Below the pieces are notes generated by a model that was not told the origin of the DNA, did not search any database, and was given only the letters and a program-made list of their open reading frames with translations. From Spirochaetia bacterium (GTDB taxonomy: Bacteria; Spirochaetota; Spirochaetia; Treponematales; Breznakiellaceae), in the NCBI GenBank assembly GCA_025997595.1, contig BNUU01000003.1, positions 24,234 through 88,233 of the forward strand: a stretch of DNA of 64,000 bases. The letters are read 5' to 3'. A program made the translations under genes and the position numbers. How positions within the stretch are numbered: the first letter of the stretch is position 1; every line of letters starts with the position of its first letter. Positions 1 to 7,974 of this stretch are shown piece after piece.

Positions 1-689
1 ATGAGGGGAAGATCTTTTACAACGGGGAAAATATCCTGGAAAAAAACTACCCCCTGAAAAAACTGCGGAGCCGGGTGGGGCTGGTTTTTCAATACCCCGA
101 GCATCAGCTTTTTGAAGATACGGTCTTTGCCGATGTGGCCTATGGGCCGCAAAAAATGGGTCTGGGCCCGGAGGAAGTGAAAAAACGGGTACGGGCCGCC
201 CTGGCCATGGTGGGCCTGGATGACTCCTGCCACCTGCTCCACCCCATGCGCCTTTCGGGGGGGCAGAAACGGCGGGCGGCCCTTGCGGGGGTCCTGGCCA
301 TGGAACCCCAGGCCCTGGTGCTGGATGAACCCACCGTGGGGCTTGACCCCCGGGGCCGGGAGGAGATCCTGGGAGAAATAGTAAAACTGCACCGGGAAAA
401 AAAGCTCACCATTATCATGGTTTCCCACAGTATGGAAGATGTGGCCCGGTACGCGGAACGGGTTATTGTGATGGATCACGGCAGCATACCATTTGACGGC
501 CCCCCGCGGGAAGTGTTTGCCCGTTACCGGGACCTGGAAAAAATAGGCCTCGCCGCGCCCCAGGTTATCTATATCGCCCAGGCCCTGCGCCGCCGGGGTT
601 ATGATATCCGGCCGGATGTGCTCACCGTAACGGAAGTAAAAAAAGAAATACTGCGGGTATTAAAAGGCGGGGACATGAAATGCAATTAA
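1..689 (+). CDS. ecfA: ECF transporter ATPase (EcfA/CbiO type), 5'-truncated by the window edge
   Basis: ATP-binding subunit of an energy-coupling factor importer for vitamins or metal ions, acting on the cytoplasmic face of the inner membrane. The reading frame is open from base 3, so 228 residues are visible and the N-terminus with Walker A lies outside the window. Seen in order: Q-loop (VFQYPEHQLF), ABC signature (LSGGQKRRAAL), Walker B (ALVLDEPTVGLDP) and H-loop (MVSHSMEDV). Q-loop residues YPEHQLF are typical of EcfA. The end overlaps ecfT by 10 bp, implying translational coupling. The in-frame ATG at base 75 is internal, because conserved sequence precedes it. The substrate cannot be told, as no S component is in view. 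Confidence 0.93.
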   Translation, partial: EGKIFYNGENILEKNYPLKKLRSRVGLVFQYPEHQLFEDTVFADVAYGPQKMGLGPEEVKKRVRAALAMVGLDDSCHLLHPMRLSGGQKRRAALAGVLAMEPQALVLDEPTVGLDPRGREEILGEIVKLHREKKLTIIMVSHSMEDVARYAERVIVMDHGSIPFDGPPREVFARYRDLEKIGLAAPQVIYIAQALRRRGYDIRPDVLTVTEVKKEILRVLKGGDMKCN

Positions 690-1507
690 ATTCCTATATC
701 GCCAATGATATTACCCTGGGCCAGTACTACCCTGCCGAGGGGCCGCTGCACAAACTGGACCCAAGGGTAAAACTCTTCGGTACCTTTGTTTTTGTGATCG
801 CCCTTTTTTTTGCCCGGGGATCGGCGGGGTATTGTTACGGGGCGCTTTTTTTGCTGGCGATCCTTATCCTGTCGGGAATCCCCCCCCTTCATTTTTTTAA
901 GGGGATTTCATCGGCCCTGGGATTTATCGTTTTTCTCGCGGTCTTTCAGATCTTTACCCTCCGGGGAGAGCCCCTGGTCAGGATAGGTTTTTTGCGGATC
1001 ACGGAGTACAGCCTTAGGGCCACCCTCGGCATGGTATACCGGCTCCTGGCGATTTTACTGGGGACCAGTGTGATGACCTTTACCACCACACCCAGGGATT
1101 TAACCGACGGCCTTGAAAAAGCCCTGGGTTTTCTCGGCCGGACCGGGGCGCCGGTTCATGAGCTTACCATGGCCATGGCCATTGCCCTGCGTTTTATTCC
1201 CATCCTTTCTGAGGAAACCGGCAAGATAATCAAGGCCCAGGTTTCCCGGGGGGCCGATTTTGAGGAGGGGAATTTTTTCAGGCGCATCCTCAATATGGTC
1301 CCCCTGCTGATCCCCCTTTTGGTTTCCGCCTTCCGCATTGCCTTTGATCTTTCCGTCGCCATGGAAGCCCGGTGTTACAACGGCGGTGGGCGCCGGACAA
1401 AAATGTACCCCCTGAAATACTCCCGAAAAGACCGGATAGCCTATGGGCTTATTCTGGTATTCTTCGCCGGGGCAGTCATCATCCGATGGGTTCTGTTCAG
1501 GAATTAG
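680..1507 (+). CDS. ecfT: ECF transporter transmembrane subunit EcfT
   Basis: Membrane-spanning T component that couples the two ATPases to a substrate-binding S protein. The 275-residue length is normal. Several hydrophobic segments occupy residues about 30-130 and 215-270. Two cytoplasmic coupling motifs, SRGAD (about residue 190) and EARCYNGG (about residue 230), match the Ala-Arg-Gly-type motifs through which EcfT contacts the ATPases. The start overlaps the end of ecfA. The gene ends 15 bp from the convergent lipoate ligase gene with no obvious terminator hairpin between them. Confidence 0.93.
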   Translation: MQLNSYIANDITLGQYYPAEGPLHKLDPRVKLFGTFVFVIALFFARGSAGYCYGALFLLAILILSGIPPLHFFKGISSALGFIVFLAVFQIFTLRGEPLVRIGFLRITEYSLRATLGMVYRLLAILLGTSVMTFTTTPRDLTDGLEKALGFLGRTGAPVHELTMAMAIALRFIPILSEETGKIIKAQVSRGADFEEGNFFRRILNMVPLLIPLLVSAFRIAFDLSVAMEARCYNGGGRRTKMYPLKYSRKDRIAYGLILVFFAGAVIIRWVLFRN

Positions 1508-1521
1508 CAGAGGATTCTCAT

Positions 1522-2313
1522 TTACCTGCTGTAAAGCCATTCGGGGGCCGCAAATTTTGTGGCCGCCAGTTCCCGGGCCCGATCCCTTTCAGGGAGGGGG
1601 GCTGAAACCGGCGTTTCCACTAATTCCAGGGACAGAGCCTCCTTAAAGCCTGCGGTCATGGCGGCCGCAGCCTCATCAAAGGAAACAGAACGCCCCAGGA
1701 GGGCCTTGAGGCTCGTGACCCGCTCCTTCACATCCGCAATGAGTTTCCCCCTGATTTTTTCCGAGGGTACCCGCAGGAGTTCAAACATGAGGTCCAGGTC
1801 ATTTTCCAGCAGGATGGTTCCATGCTGAAGCACACATCCCTTTCTGCGGCCCTGAGCGTTACCGGAAATCTTCCGCCCCCCCGCTATGATGTCGTTAATC
1901 GGCACAAATTGAGAAGCCACCCCCAGATGCGCAAGCCCTGCCACAATGGCGGCGCAGAGCGTTGCGTAGGATGCCTGAATATCGTTCCCTGCCAGGGGAT
2001 GGGTTTCTTTCATAATAATGCTATAGGTAAGCTCCGCCTGGTGGAATACCGCCCCGCCCCCGGAGATACGGCGTACTACCCCCACCCCATGGCGTTTACA
2101 GGCATCCAGGTCCACCTCCTCCCGAATTCCCTGAAAATACCCCAGGGAGACCGTAGGCGGCGTCCAGCCGTAGAACCGCAAAACCGGCAAAGACGCTCCC
2201 CGGGAAACCGCTTCCAACAAAGCCTCGTCCAGGGCCATATTGTAAAACCCATCCCGGAGGCCGGTTTTAAGGAGCCTGAAGGGATAGGGCGCAGGGGTGG
2301 CCTTAGGCTCCAT
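1522..2313 (-). CDS. lplA: Lipoate-protein ligase / lipoyl transferase catalytic domain
   Basis: Attaches lipoate (or octanoate) to lipoyl domains of 2-oxoacid dehydrogenases or GcvH. The 263 residues hold the BPL/LPL fold: FYNMALDEALL near residue 24, RRISGGGAVFHQ at 81-92, and GGRKISGNAQ with the conserved lysine near 148. It lacks the C-terminal accessory domain of full-length LplA; that domain is the separate upstream gene, whose end overlaps this start by 11 bp. Third gene of a lipA-lplB-lplA set. An octanoyltransferase of the LipM class has a similar fold and cannot be fully excluded, but pairing with a ligase C-terminal domain favours a ligase. Confidence 0.88.
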   Translation of the reverse strand: MEPKATPAPYPFRLLKTGLRDGFYNMALDEALLEAVSRGASLPVLRFYGWTPPTVSLGYFQGIREEVDLDACKRHGVGVVRRISGGGAVFHQAELTYSIIMKETHPLAGNDIQASYATLCAAIVAGLAHLGVASQFVPINDIIAGGRKISGNAQGRRKGCVLQHGTILLENDLDLMFELLRVPSEKIRGKLIADVKERVTSLKALLGRSVSFDEAAAAMTAGFKEALSLELVETPVSAPLPERDRARELAATKFAAPEWLYSR

Positions 2314-2596
2314 CCGGCCCCGTCCTCCGGGCCGCTTCCAATATCAAGGCCACCCCTGCGCCGTTGATCCCGGATACCCTTACCCCCCCCTCTGCGAGCA
2401 GGGTATCGAAGCGCTCCGCCAGCTCCCCCAGGGGGGTTCCCGCAAGCCGCTTTTCTATCATATCAAACTCCTCCTCGGGACTGGCGAAAAAATCCCCCCG
2501 GATCCCCAGAAACCGGATGACATCCCCTTCCATGTCTGCGCTCAGCCGGATAAGTTTACACCCCCGGGGTCTCCCCATCCCTTCAATATGTTCCAT
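2303..2596 (-). CDS. lplB: Lipoate-protein ligase C-terminal (accessory) domain as a separate protein
   Basis: A 97-residue protein resembling the Lip_prot_lig_C accessory domain: GCKLIRLSADMEGDVI followed by GDFF, then an acidic helical stretch with PEEEFDMIEKRL. In split ligases such as the archaeal LplA/LplB pair this domain is needed for lipoate adenylation. An open frame extends upstream into lipA, but ATG at 2596 is chosen because it lies one base after the lipA stop and begins the conserved region. Its end overlaps lplA. The family call is from sequence feel, not a search. Confidence 0.75.
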   Translation of the reverse strand: MEHIEGMGRPRGCKLIRLSADMEGDVIRFLGIRGDFFASPEEEFDMIEKRLAGTPLGELAERFDTLLAEGGVRVSGINGAGVALILEAARRTGPDGA

Positions 2597-2597
2597 A

Positions 2598-3467
2598 TTA
2601 CCCTCCGGCAGCGTCCATGGCATGATAACTGGTCCGGGCCAGGGGGGAGGCGACGACGGCGGAAAAGCCCCGCTTCCGGGCCTCCTCCTCATAATACCGA
2701 AACCGTTCCGGGCTTAGGTATTCCACCACCGGGAGTTCCGCCCGGGTGGGCTGCAGGTATTGGCCCATCACCAGAATATCAGCTCCGGCGGCCCTGACTT
2801 CATCCATGGCGGCAAAAAGCTCCTCCTCCTGCTCCCCGAATCCCAGGATAAAGCTTGTTTTGCTTACCACCGCCCCGGAATCCGCTGAGGCCAGGGTCTT
2901 GATGGCCCGCAGGGCAGCGAGGCTTTTATCAAAGGAGGCCCGGGGATCCCGGACCCATTGGAGGGAGCGGACGGTTTCCACATTGTGGGCCACCACATCC
3001 GGCTTCGTTTCCAGAATAACCGGCAGCTCCTCCGCGGTGTAATCGGGGATGAGGGCCTCCACTTTGACCCCCGGATTCTGCTCCTTGATCGTTCTGATAC
3101 AAGCGGCAAAATGTCCTGCCCCACGATCCGGCAGATCGTCCCGGTCCACCGAGGTGAGCACCACATAACGCAAGCCCAGTTCCGTCACCGCCCGGGCAAT
3201 ACCGATCCCTTCGGACGCTTCCAGGGGCCGGCCGGTCCCGGCGCAAGTCACCGCGCAGAAACGGCAGGTCCTGGTACAAATATCCCCCATGATCATGAAG
3301 GTTGCGGTTCCCATGCCCCAACATTCCCCCTTATTGGGACAATGGGCCTCATCGCATACCGTGCGGAGCCGGTTTTTTCCCAGGACCTCCGCCACATGCT
3401 TCCAGGTATCCCCCGAGGGGACCCGTACTTTAATCCAGTCAGGCTTTTTCAGAATCGGCGTTTCCAT
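2598..3467 (-). CDS. lipA: Lipoyl synthase
   Basis: Radical SAM enzyme that inserts two sulfurs into protein-bound octanoyl chains. The 289 residues show the auxiliary cluster cysteines C38, C43 and C49 (CDEAHCPNKGEC) and the radical SAM cluster C64, C68 and C71 (CTRTCRFC). The C-terminus has SPLARTSYHA, which includes the conserved serine that ligates the auxiliary cluster. Heads the lipA-lplB-lplA cluster, so the organism can both make and attach lipoate. ATG at 3467; a 20-bp gap separates it from the upstream HTH gene. Confidence 0.96.
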   Translation of the reverse strand: METPILKKPDWIKVRVPSGDTWKHVAEVLGKNRLRTVCDEAHCPNKGECWGMGTATFMIMGDICTRTCRFCAVTCAGTGRPLEASEGIGIARAVTELGLRYVVLTSVDRDDLPDRGAGHFAACIRTIKEQNPGVKVEALIPDYTAEELPVILETKPDVVAHNVETVRSLQWVRDPRASFDKSLAALRAIKTLASADSGAVVSKTSFILGFGEQEEELFAAMDEVRAAGADILVMGQYLQPTRAELPVVEYLSPERFRYYEEEARKRGFSAVVASPLARTSYHAMDAAGG

Positions 3468-3487
3468 GGTAATTAATGCCCCGCCCT

Positions 3488-3862
3488 TTAGGGCGAGGTT
3501 GTTGATTTTTCATCCCCTGTTGTGTTTTGGAGCAGAAAGGCGTTGATGATTTTTTCAACCACCGCCTGTTCGTCCGGAGGGAGGCGGCAGTATTTGGTAA
3601 AAAGCTCGGCGGCATTGGGAACCGGTAAGTCAAGGCTGGGGATACTGTATACATCCCCCGTACCGTCACGGAGCCATTGGAGATTGACGTTGAATTCACG
3701 GGCAACGGCCTCATAAAACCGGGGCCGGGGACTGGTTTTTGAGCCGTTCAGGATCATGGAGATATACGATTGGGCAAAACCTATCTGTTGGGCAAAATCC
3801 AGTTGTTTAACACCCAAATTGGAAAGTAAAAACTCCAGCCGGGCGGCCAATGTCTTATACAC
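3488..3862 (-). CDS. XRE-family helix-turn-helix regulator
   Basis: A 124-residue DNA-binding protein. An N-terminal HTH (residues about 5-60) includes KQLDFAQQIGFAQSYISMIL, followed by NLQWLRDGTGD, the short tail typical of phage-repressor-like HTH proteins. The C-terminal third (PPDEQAVVEKIINAFL) is probably a small helical dimerisation part. Start uncertain: GTG at 3862 lies only one base from an AGGAG, so a slightly later start is possible. Located between the lipoate genes and AraC at the left edge of the accessory island. Target unknown. Confidence 0.8.
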   Translation of the reverse strand: MYKTLAARLEFLLSNLGVKQLDFAQQIGFAQSYISMILNGSKTSPRPRFYEAVAREFNVNLQWLRDGTGDVYSIPSLDLPVPNAAELFTKYCRLPPDEQAVVEKIINAFLLQNTTGDEKSTTSP

Positions 3863-3886
3863 ACTCCTGAGTATACCAAAAGAATT

Positions 3887-4786
3887 TCATTCGATCAAAC
3901 CTTCCATATAGTTTTTGGGACTTTTCCCGGTGATCTGCTTAAATAAAACGGAAAAATAGGAAGGATCTTCAATACCAACCGCGATGGCAATCTCCTTGAT
4001 GGAGCCGCTTCTCCGTTGCAGCAGGAGGGAGGCTTCCCGTATGCGGAATTCCGTCAGGTACTGCTGGGGGGATATAAAAATTTGCTGCATGAAAACCCGG
4101 TACAGGCGGCTGCGGCTTAAATTTACATGGGAAGCGATGTCGTTTACGGTAATGGGCCGGGAAAAATTGTTGGCCACAAAGTCAAGTGCCTTTTGAAAGT
4201 GAACCGCCCCGGTCCAGCCCGGAGGCATGGCGGTCTGATCCCAGCTGGAATTTTTTATCAGAAAGGCCATTAACGCATAGAGCAGGGCGGTGGATTGGGC
4301 CAGACTGAAAATTTCCTGTCCCCGGTAGGTATAAATGGCGGTCATGATCCCTACTACTTGTTCGGCAACCATGGCATCCGGGCGGATCACCGGGTTTTTC
4401 GGTTCAAAACCTGCGGCGTTGAGCAGGAGCCGGGCGTCCGCGCCGTCAAAACTCACCGCGCAGAGGGTCCAGGGTTCCTGCCTGTCGGCCCGGCATACCA
4501 CCGGCATATCGGGGTACATGGCGAAAAACTGCCCCTCGGCGGTGGGGAATTCAGTGCCGGAAAGGGTGTAGATTCCCCTGCCTTTTGTGACGCCGTAGAT
4601 AGCGTAGGTATCGGGTTTATCAAAGGGAAGGGCGTATCCAGGTGGACATTCAAAACAGGCGGCCTCGTGCAGCGAGAGGGAAGCCAGGGGCCTGAAATTG
4701 TTCTTAAAATAGAATTTGTAAACCGGTTCCATTTCTATAGGTTCTCCTGTTATCACGTTATCATAAAAAAAGCGCCGGTCAAGCAT
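3887..4786 (-). CDS. AraC-family transcriptional regulator
   Basis: A 299-residue regulator. The N-terminal ~180 residues look like a cupin-type sensor (CFECPPGYALPFD, GRGIYTLSGTEFP). The C-terminal ~100 residues carry the double HTH: ITVNDIASHVNLSRSRLYRVF and then IKEIAIAVGIEDPSYFSVLFK with the terminal KSPKNY signature. Such proteins usually sense a small molecule, often a sugar. It is divergent from the leader-ORF/LuxR-type pair starting at 5041, which is a plausible but unproven target. Its upstream region is the start of a direct repeat (4800-5178) and carries a 105-bp insertion. Confidence 0.9.
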   Translation of the reverse strand: MLDRRFFYDNVITGEPIEMEPVYKFYFKNNFRPLASLSLHEAACFECPPGYALPFDKPDTYAIYGVTKGRGIYTLSGTEFPTAEGQFFAMYPDMPVVCRADRQEPWTLCAVSFDGADARLLLNAAGFEPKNPVIRPDAMVAEQVVGIMTAIYTYRGQEIFSLAQSTALLYALMAFLIKNSSWDQTAMPPGWTGAVHFQKALDFVANNFSRPITVNDIASHVNLSRSRLYRVFMQQIFISPQQYLTEFRIREASLLLQRRSGSIKEIAIAVGIEDPSYFSVLFKQITGKSPKNYMEGLIE

Positions 4787-4864
4787 TTTTCCGCCTGACG
4801 CAACAATCCTCCATGTTTAGGCACGATCTCTCAATGGGCTATGGGGAATTTCTATGGGATATTG

Positions 4865-4969
4865 GACTTGTTCGAGAACCCGGTTGGTTCTCGAACAAGT
4901 CTTGCAAAATGCAGAGCATTTTGCATTTTTCAGTGGATTTGTTCGATAACTGAAGTTATCGAACAACTT
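4865..4969. mobile_element. 105-bp three-hairpin miniature element, copy 1
   Basis: Three consecutive stem-loops: 15-bp arms around CGGTT (ACTTGTTCGAGAACC and its complement), 9-bp arms GCAAAATGC around AGA, and 12-bp arms TTGTTCGATAAC around TGAA. Flanked on both sides by TATTG (4860-4864 and 4970-4974). The uninterrupted site with a single TATTG is present at 8080-8084. The two ends are imperfect terminal inverted repeats sharing TTGTTCGA. It encodes nothing credible. A second copy of the family is at 16542-16647. Confidence 0.85.
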
Positions 4970-4987
4970 TATTGTATATAACACCCC

Positions 4988-5024
4988 TTGATATTTTATA
5001 TCCAAGTGATATAATATATCACTT
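4988..5024 (+). promoter_or_regulatory. Sigma-70-type promoter with palindromic operator, copy 1
   Basis: TTGATA (4988-4993), 16-bp spacer, TATAAT (5010-5015). A palindrome with 10-bp arms, AAGTGATATA and its complement around a central A (5004-5024), covers the -10 box, as expected for a repressor site. It drives the leader ORF at 5041. The identical arrangement is at 8098-8134. Confidence 0.75.
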
Positions 5025-5040
5025 TATAAGGATGGTGTAG

Positions 5041-5241
5041 ATGCAGGAGCAGGATATTCTTATGGAGATACAGCAAATATCCCTTGAAAAAAGGCTCGAA
5101 ATGCTTTCCGAAAAGCAAAGAATGTATGTTCAGGGCTATCTGGACGGCATTTTACAGGCATACAAGCCGCTGAAACGGACACCGGACTTGCCAAAGACAA
5201 CCCTGCAAGATACTCTAAACGAAGGACAACCTAACCTGTGA
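5041..5241 (+). CDS. Small leader protein, copy 1 (66 aa)
   Basis: Unrecognised. The first 46 residues (MQEQDILMEIQQISLEKRLE onward) are charged and helical, probably coiled-coil, and nearly identical to the 60-residue product at 8151 (K25R and R27K differences). The C-terminal tails are unrelated. The stop overlaps the GTG start of the downstream membrane regulator (GTGA), so it is translationally coupled. A strong promoter lies just upstream. Presence of the same short ORF in front of two different genes suggests a translational leader or a shared partner protein. Confidence 0.75.
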   Translation: MQEQDILMEIQQISLEKRLEMLSEKQRMYVQGYLDGILQAYKPLKRTPDLPKTTLQDTLNEGQPNL

Positions 5242-6635
5242 GCAGCTTCAAATACATCCTCACCAGCCGGGATGAAATCTCCCCCCGGAACTTCCGCCGC
5301 GGCCTCTGGGCGGCAATCCTCGTTTTCCCCCTGTCTGTCATCATCGGCGACCTCCGTTACTTTGACCAGCACTTCCGCCTGTTGGGGCTGGAATCCTGGG
5401 AGCTTATGCTGTTTCCCCTGGGCTTGGGCTGGCTCGTCCTGGCCCTGCTGCCAAAACGCTTCATAATTCCCGCCCTCCGTTTGGGGGCCGTCCTCTGCGG
5501 TGTAATCCTCCCCTTCCAGCTTCTTTTGCCCGAGGGCCTGGCGCGGTTTTCCCTGTTTATGGCCTTCCAGTTCCTGAACGGCGTCTGCGCCGGCGCCGCC
5601 TTTTTCCTGTTCTGCTTCGCCCTGAACAACGTGGAGCGCCTGTTCGGCATGATCCTGCTCCAGTGCTACTACGGCTTTTACTACACCTTCTGGCGGGCCT
5701 TCCCCGGCGTTCAGGCGGCGGGTAAAACCTGGGGCGCCGTTGTCGTCATGGTCCTGTACCTCCTTACGGTTCTGCTCTGCCGTAAAAAACTACCCGGTCA
5801 AGAGGGGCTTTCGGACATGGCCGGCGACGGCAAAGGCTCCGGGGTTTCCCTGGTCATCGGCCTGGACGTCGTGTATTACCTGGTTATGTGCATGACCAAT
5901 TACGTTGAATACGCGGAAAAACGGGTGAACAGCTGGGCTTTTGGGGCCGGAGAATTCGCCGCCATCGCCCTGGTTTTGATCCTCCATATCCTCATCAACC
6001 GGAGCGCCCTGTATAGCTGGCTCCTGTTCATCGTCCTCTCACTCCTGGGCCTGGGCGCGCTCCTGTATGACGCGCCGCCCACGATTCTTTCCGGTTCCTT
6101 CGCCTACGGCCTGGGCGAAGGCCTGGGCTACATCATCATCTTCTACATCTGTGGCGGGGCCATCAAACGGAGCAGATCCCTCAAAATGTTCAGGCTCTAC
6201 TGCCTTATGTTCTTTGCCGAATATTTTGTCATCTCCGGTATCCTCACCAAGTTCAACGACCTTTTTTCGGGGCAGTCCCACATCCTGACCTTTGGGATGG
6301 TCTTTATCCTCTGCTGCGTCTGTTTCCTGCTGACCCCATTATTACAGAAGAAGGTGTTCGACGCCCCCTGGACCGACGGCCTCTATCTGGCCGATATGAT
6401 CGAATACGCCCCGGTTCTGGCCGAAGCGGAGAAGGTAGACACCGAAGAACACCTGGGCCTTTCCCCCCGCGAAACCGAAGTTTTTACCCTGCTCCTGACG
6501 GAAGCCCCTGCCAAGCAGATCGCCCATACCCTCCAGATAAGCTACTCAGGCGTCAATTTCCACACCAAAAACCTCTATCGCAAGCTGGGCATACAAAGCC
6601 GGACGGAGTTATTTGCGAAATTTGGGAAGAAATAG
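5238..6635 (+). CDS. LuxR-type regulator with polytopic membrane domain
   Basis: A 465-residue protein. Residues about 25-385 contain roughly 10-12 hydrophobic segments, and the last ~65 residues are a LuxR/GerE HTH: LSPRETEVFTLLL, then AKQIAHTLQISYSGVNFHTK and NLYRKLGI. It is probably a membrane-bound sensor whose cytoplasmic tail binds DNA. GTG start at 5238 overlaps the stop of the leader ORF. Membrane-anchored LuxR proteins of this layout are known in Firmicutes and Treponema; ligand and target genes are unknown. Confidence 0.85.
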   Translation: MSSFKYILTSRDEISPRNFRRGLWAAILVFPLSVIIGDLRYFDQHFRLLGLESWELMLFPLGLGWLVLALLPKRFIIPALRLGAVLCGVILPFQLLLPEGLARFSLFMAFQFLNGVCAGAAFFLFCFALNNVERLFGMILLQCYYGFYYTFWRAFPGVQAAGKTWGAVVVMVLYLLTVLLCRKKLPGQEGLSDMAGDGKGSGVSLVIGLDVVYYLVMCMTNYVEYAEKRVNSWAFGAGEFAAIALVLILHILINRSALYSWLLFIVLSLLGLGALLYDAPPTILSGSFAYGLGEGLGYIIIFYICGGAIKRSRSLKMFRLYCLMFFAEYFVISGILTKFNDLFSGQSHILTFGMVFILCCVCFLLTPLLQKKVFDAPWTDGLYLADMIEYAPVLAEAEKVDTEEHLGLSPRETEVFTLLLTEAPAKQIAHTLQISYSGVNFHTKNLYRKLGIQSRTELFAKFGKK

Positions 6636-6672
6636 GGGATACCTGCCGTTATTCGGCTACGCCTCTTATCCC

Positions 6673-6701
6673 TTGTATCATGCGGCTATCTCCCCTATAC
6701 T
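6673..6701 (+). promoter_or_regulatory. Promoter of antitoxin/PIN operon, predicted leaderless
   Basis: TTGTAT (6673-6678), 17-bp spacer, TATACT (6696-6701), then 7 nt to the ATG at 6709. Transcription would begin at or next to the start codon, and no Shine-Dalgarno sequence is present. It lies inside a longer open frame that starts at 6613; the conserved antitoxin sequence begins only at 6709. Confidence 0.65.
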
Positions 6702-6708
6702 TGAAACT

Positions 6709-7020
6709 ATGCAACAGACCATTGATATACCCGACAGCCGCCAGCTGACCCTTGTCGTACCGCAGGATGTACCGGTAGGCCGCTGCCGGATAGTCTTCTT
6801 CCCGGAGCCGCCGGTTCCCGCCAAAGCAGACCCGGAGGAACCCCTGCCCAGGGTATCCCGGGCGGAACGGGAAGAGCGGAGGAAGAATGACCCGGTTATG
6901 CAGGAGCTGGATAAGCCGCTCAAACTTGACTGGAGCTGGCTCCCCGAAGGCTTAACGCCGGAAACCCTTACCCACAAGGACATCCGCGAAATGCGCATCA
7001 GGGACAAATACGGTATATGA
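6709..7020 (+). CDS. Putative antitoxin of a PIN-toxin pair
   Basis: 103 residues. The N-terminus (MQQTIDIPDSRQLTLVVPQD) resembles the beta-strand-rich N-terminal domain of the antitoxin at 14985-15392: both have a (Q/R)LT(L/I)xVPxxVP core. The C-terminus is charged (SRAEREERRKNDPV) and fits toxin wrapping. The open frame continues upstream to 6613, but ATG 6709 is supported by the promoter and by homology. The stop overlaps the toxin start (ATGA). Confidence 0.72.
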   Translation: MQQTIDIPDSRQLTLVVPQDVPVGRCRIVFFPEPPVPAKADPEEPLPRVSRAEREERRKNDPVMQELDKPLKLDWSWLPEGLTPETLTHKDIREMRIRDKYGI

Positions 7021-7436
7021 AGGTATTGCTCGATACCAATATTGCCCTTGACGTCATACTTCAGCGGGAGCCGTTTTATCAAAACTCCAGTAATATAGTA
7101 AATGACTCTAATGATGGGGCGTACACCGCCTTTGTGTCCGCCTCCGCCGTGACGGATATCTCCTATATTGCCGGTAGGGAACTCAGGGATAAAAAGCTGG
7201 TTATGTCGCGGCTTAAACTGCTGCTCAAAACCGTTGATATAGCCGCCGTTACCGGCGTGGAAATCCACCGGGCGATAGACCTTGCCTGGACCGATTTTGA
7301 GGACTGTGTGCAGTTCACCGCCGGGGAGCGGCTCGCGGTGCGCTACATCATCACCAGAGATCCGGGGGGCTTTGCCGGGTCGGGCATTCCGGTCCTCAGC
7401 CCCGATCAGTTTCTTGCGATGATTACGGTCGATTAA
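7017..7436 (+). CDS. PIN-domain toxin (VapC-like ribonuclease)
   Basis: 139 residues. PIN fold with acidic residues in LLDTNIALDVIL near the N-terminus, SAVTDISYIA mid-protein and DFEDCVQF near residue 98; these supply the metal-binding aspartates of an endoribonuclease. The C-terminal ITRDPGGFAGSGIPVLSP matches the end of PIN_3-type proteins. Four-base overlap with the antitoxin gene. Part of a mobile-prone island containing three further toxin-antitoxin loci. Confidence 0.88.
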   Translation: MKVLLDTNIALDVILQREPFYQNSSNIVNDSNDGAYTAFVSASAVTDISYIAGRELRDKKLVMSRLKLLLKTVDIAAVTGVEIHRAIDLAWTDFEDCVQFTAGERLAVRYIITRDPGGFAGSGIPVLSPDQFLAMITVD

Positions 7437-7494
7437 CTCTCCTGCCTGAACGATTGCCCGATAGACGCCGCTTAAAAAAGCCTGTTTTGGAGCA

Positions 7495-7566
7495 ACCTAC
7501 TAAATTTAGTAGGTCAAAAACCGCCTAAAAACCCCAAAAATACCCCAACCTACTAAATTTAACAGG
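7495..7566. promoter_or_regulatory. Perfect 20-bp palindrome plus a second imperfect copy
   Basis: ACCTACTAAATTTAGTAGGT (7495-7514) is a perfect palindrome. An imperfect copy, ACCTACTAAA followed by TTTAACAGG, lies at 7548-7566, so the copies start 53 bp apart, about five helical turns. This fits a pair of operators for a dimeric regulator in front of the gene at 7632. The rest of 7437-7631 holds no other clear feature. Confidence 0.6.
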
Positions 7567-7631
7567 ATTACAAACAACCGTTTCGCCCGTATCATTTCAA
7601 CAAATTTCAAACGAAATGGAGGGGCAATCCG

Positions 7632-7949
7632 GTGAAGCAAGAAACCACAAGCGCAGATCGGGCCGCACTGGTGGGCCGTCTTACGCCCGCGGAATACGAA
7701 ATCTACCTCTGGCTGCGGCAATGTTTCAGCATAGCCTGGATAGCCGAGACACTGGAGATGGAAAAGCAGCAGGTCAAGATCCTTGCAAAAAAGGTCTTTA
7801 AAACCCTGGATGTCACCGATCAGTGGGAACTGGTCCGGTATTACGCCCCTCTGAATCGATGTAAACCCCCTGCCCCGGCAATACAGGCCGAGGAACTGGC
7901 CTGCGTGTTGGCCTTTTATCCCGAATACCGCGCGGAAGCCGCTCTGTGA
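7632..7949 (+). CDS. Small HTH protein resembling a sigma-70 region 4 / LuxR helix-turn-helix
   Basis: 105 residues. LTPAEYEIYLWL, then FSIAWIAETLEMEKQQVKI and LAKKVFKTLDV resemble the LuxR/sigma region-4 fold (PxExE start, two helices, recognition helix). No sensor domain. GTG start at 7632 after ATGGAGGGG. Two palindromes upstream (7495-7566) may be its own binding sites. The gene is followed within 25 bp by a truncated gene start at 7975 and then by repeat copy 2. Confidence 0.7.
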   Translation: MKQETTSADRAALVGRLTPAEYEIYLWLRQCFSIAWIAETLEMEKQQVKILAKKVFKTLDVTDQWELVRYYAPLNRCKPPAPAIQAEELACVLAFYPEYRAEAAL

Positions 7950-7974
7950 ACATGGAACAACAAGGAGAAAAACC

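Larger units (their letters stand above)
4800..5178 (+). repeat. Direct repeat copy 1: promoter, operator and leader ORF cassette (filled site)
   Basis: Nearly identical to 8023-8288. The shared block runs from GCAACAATCC through a promoter, a palindrome and the first 46 codons of a small ORF. Copy 1 differs mainly by carrying the 105-bp three-hairpin element at 4865-4969 plus a repeated TATTG. Homology stops abruptly after the codons for PLKR, and beyond that the two copies lead into unrelated genes. Confidence 0.93.

Noticed and set aside
4817..5005. 62-codon minus-strand frame
   Set aside because: It lies entirely in the direct repeat and the three-hairpin element, and the product reflects the palindromes (CKTCSRTNRVLEQVQ).
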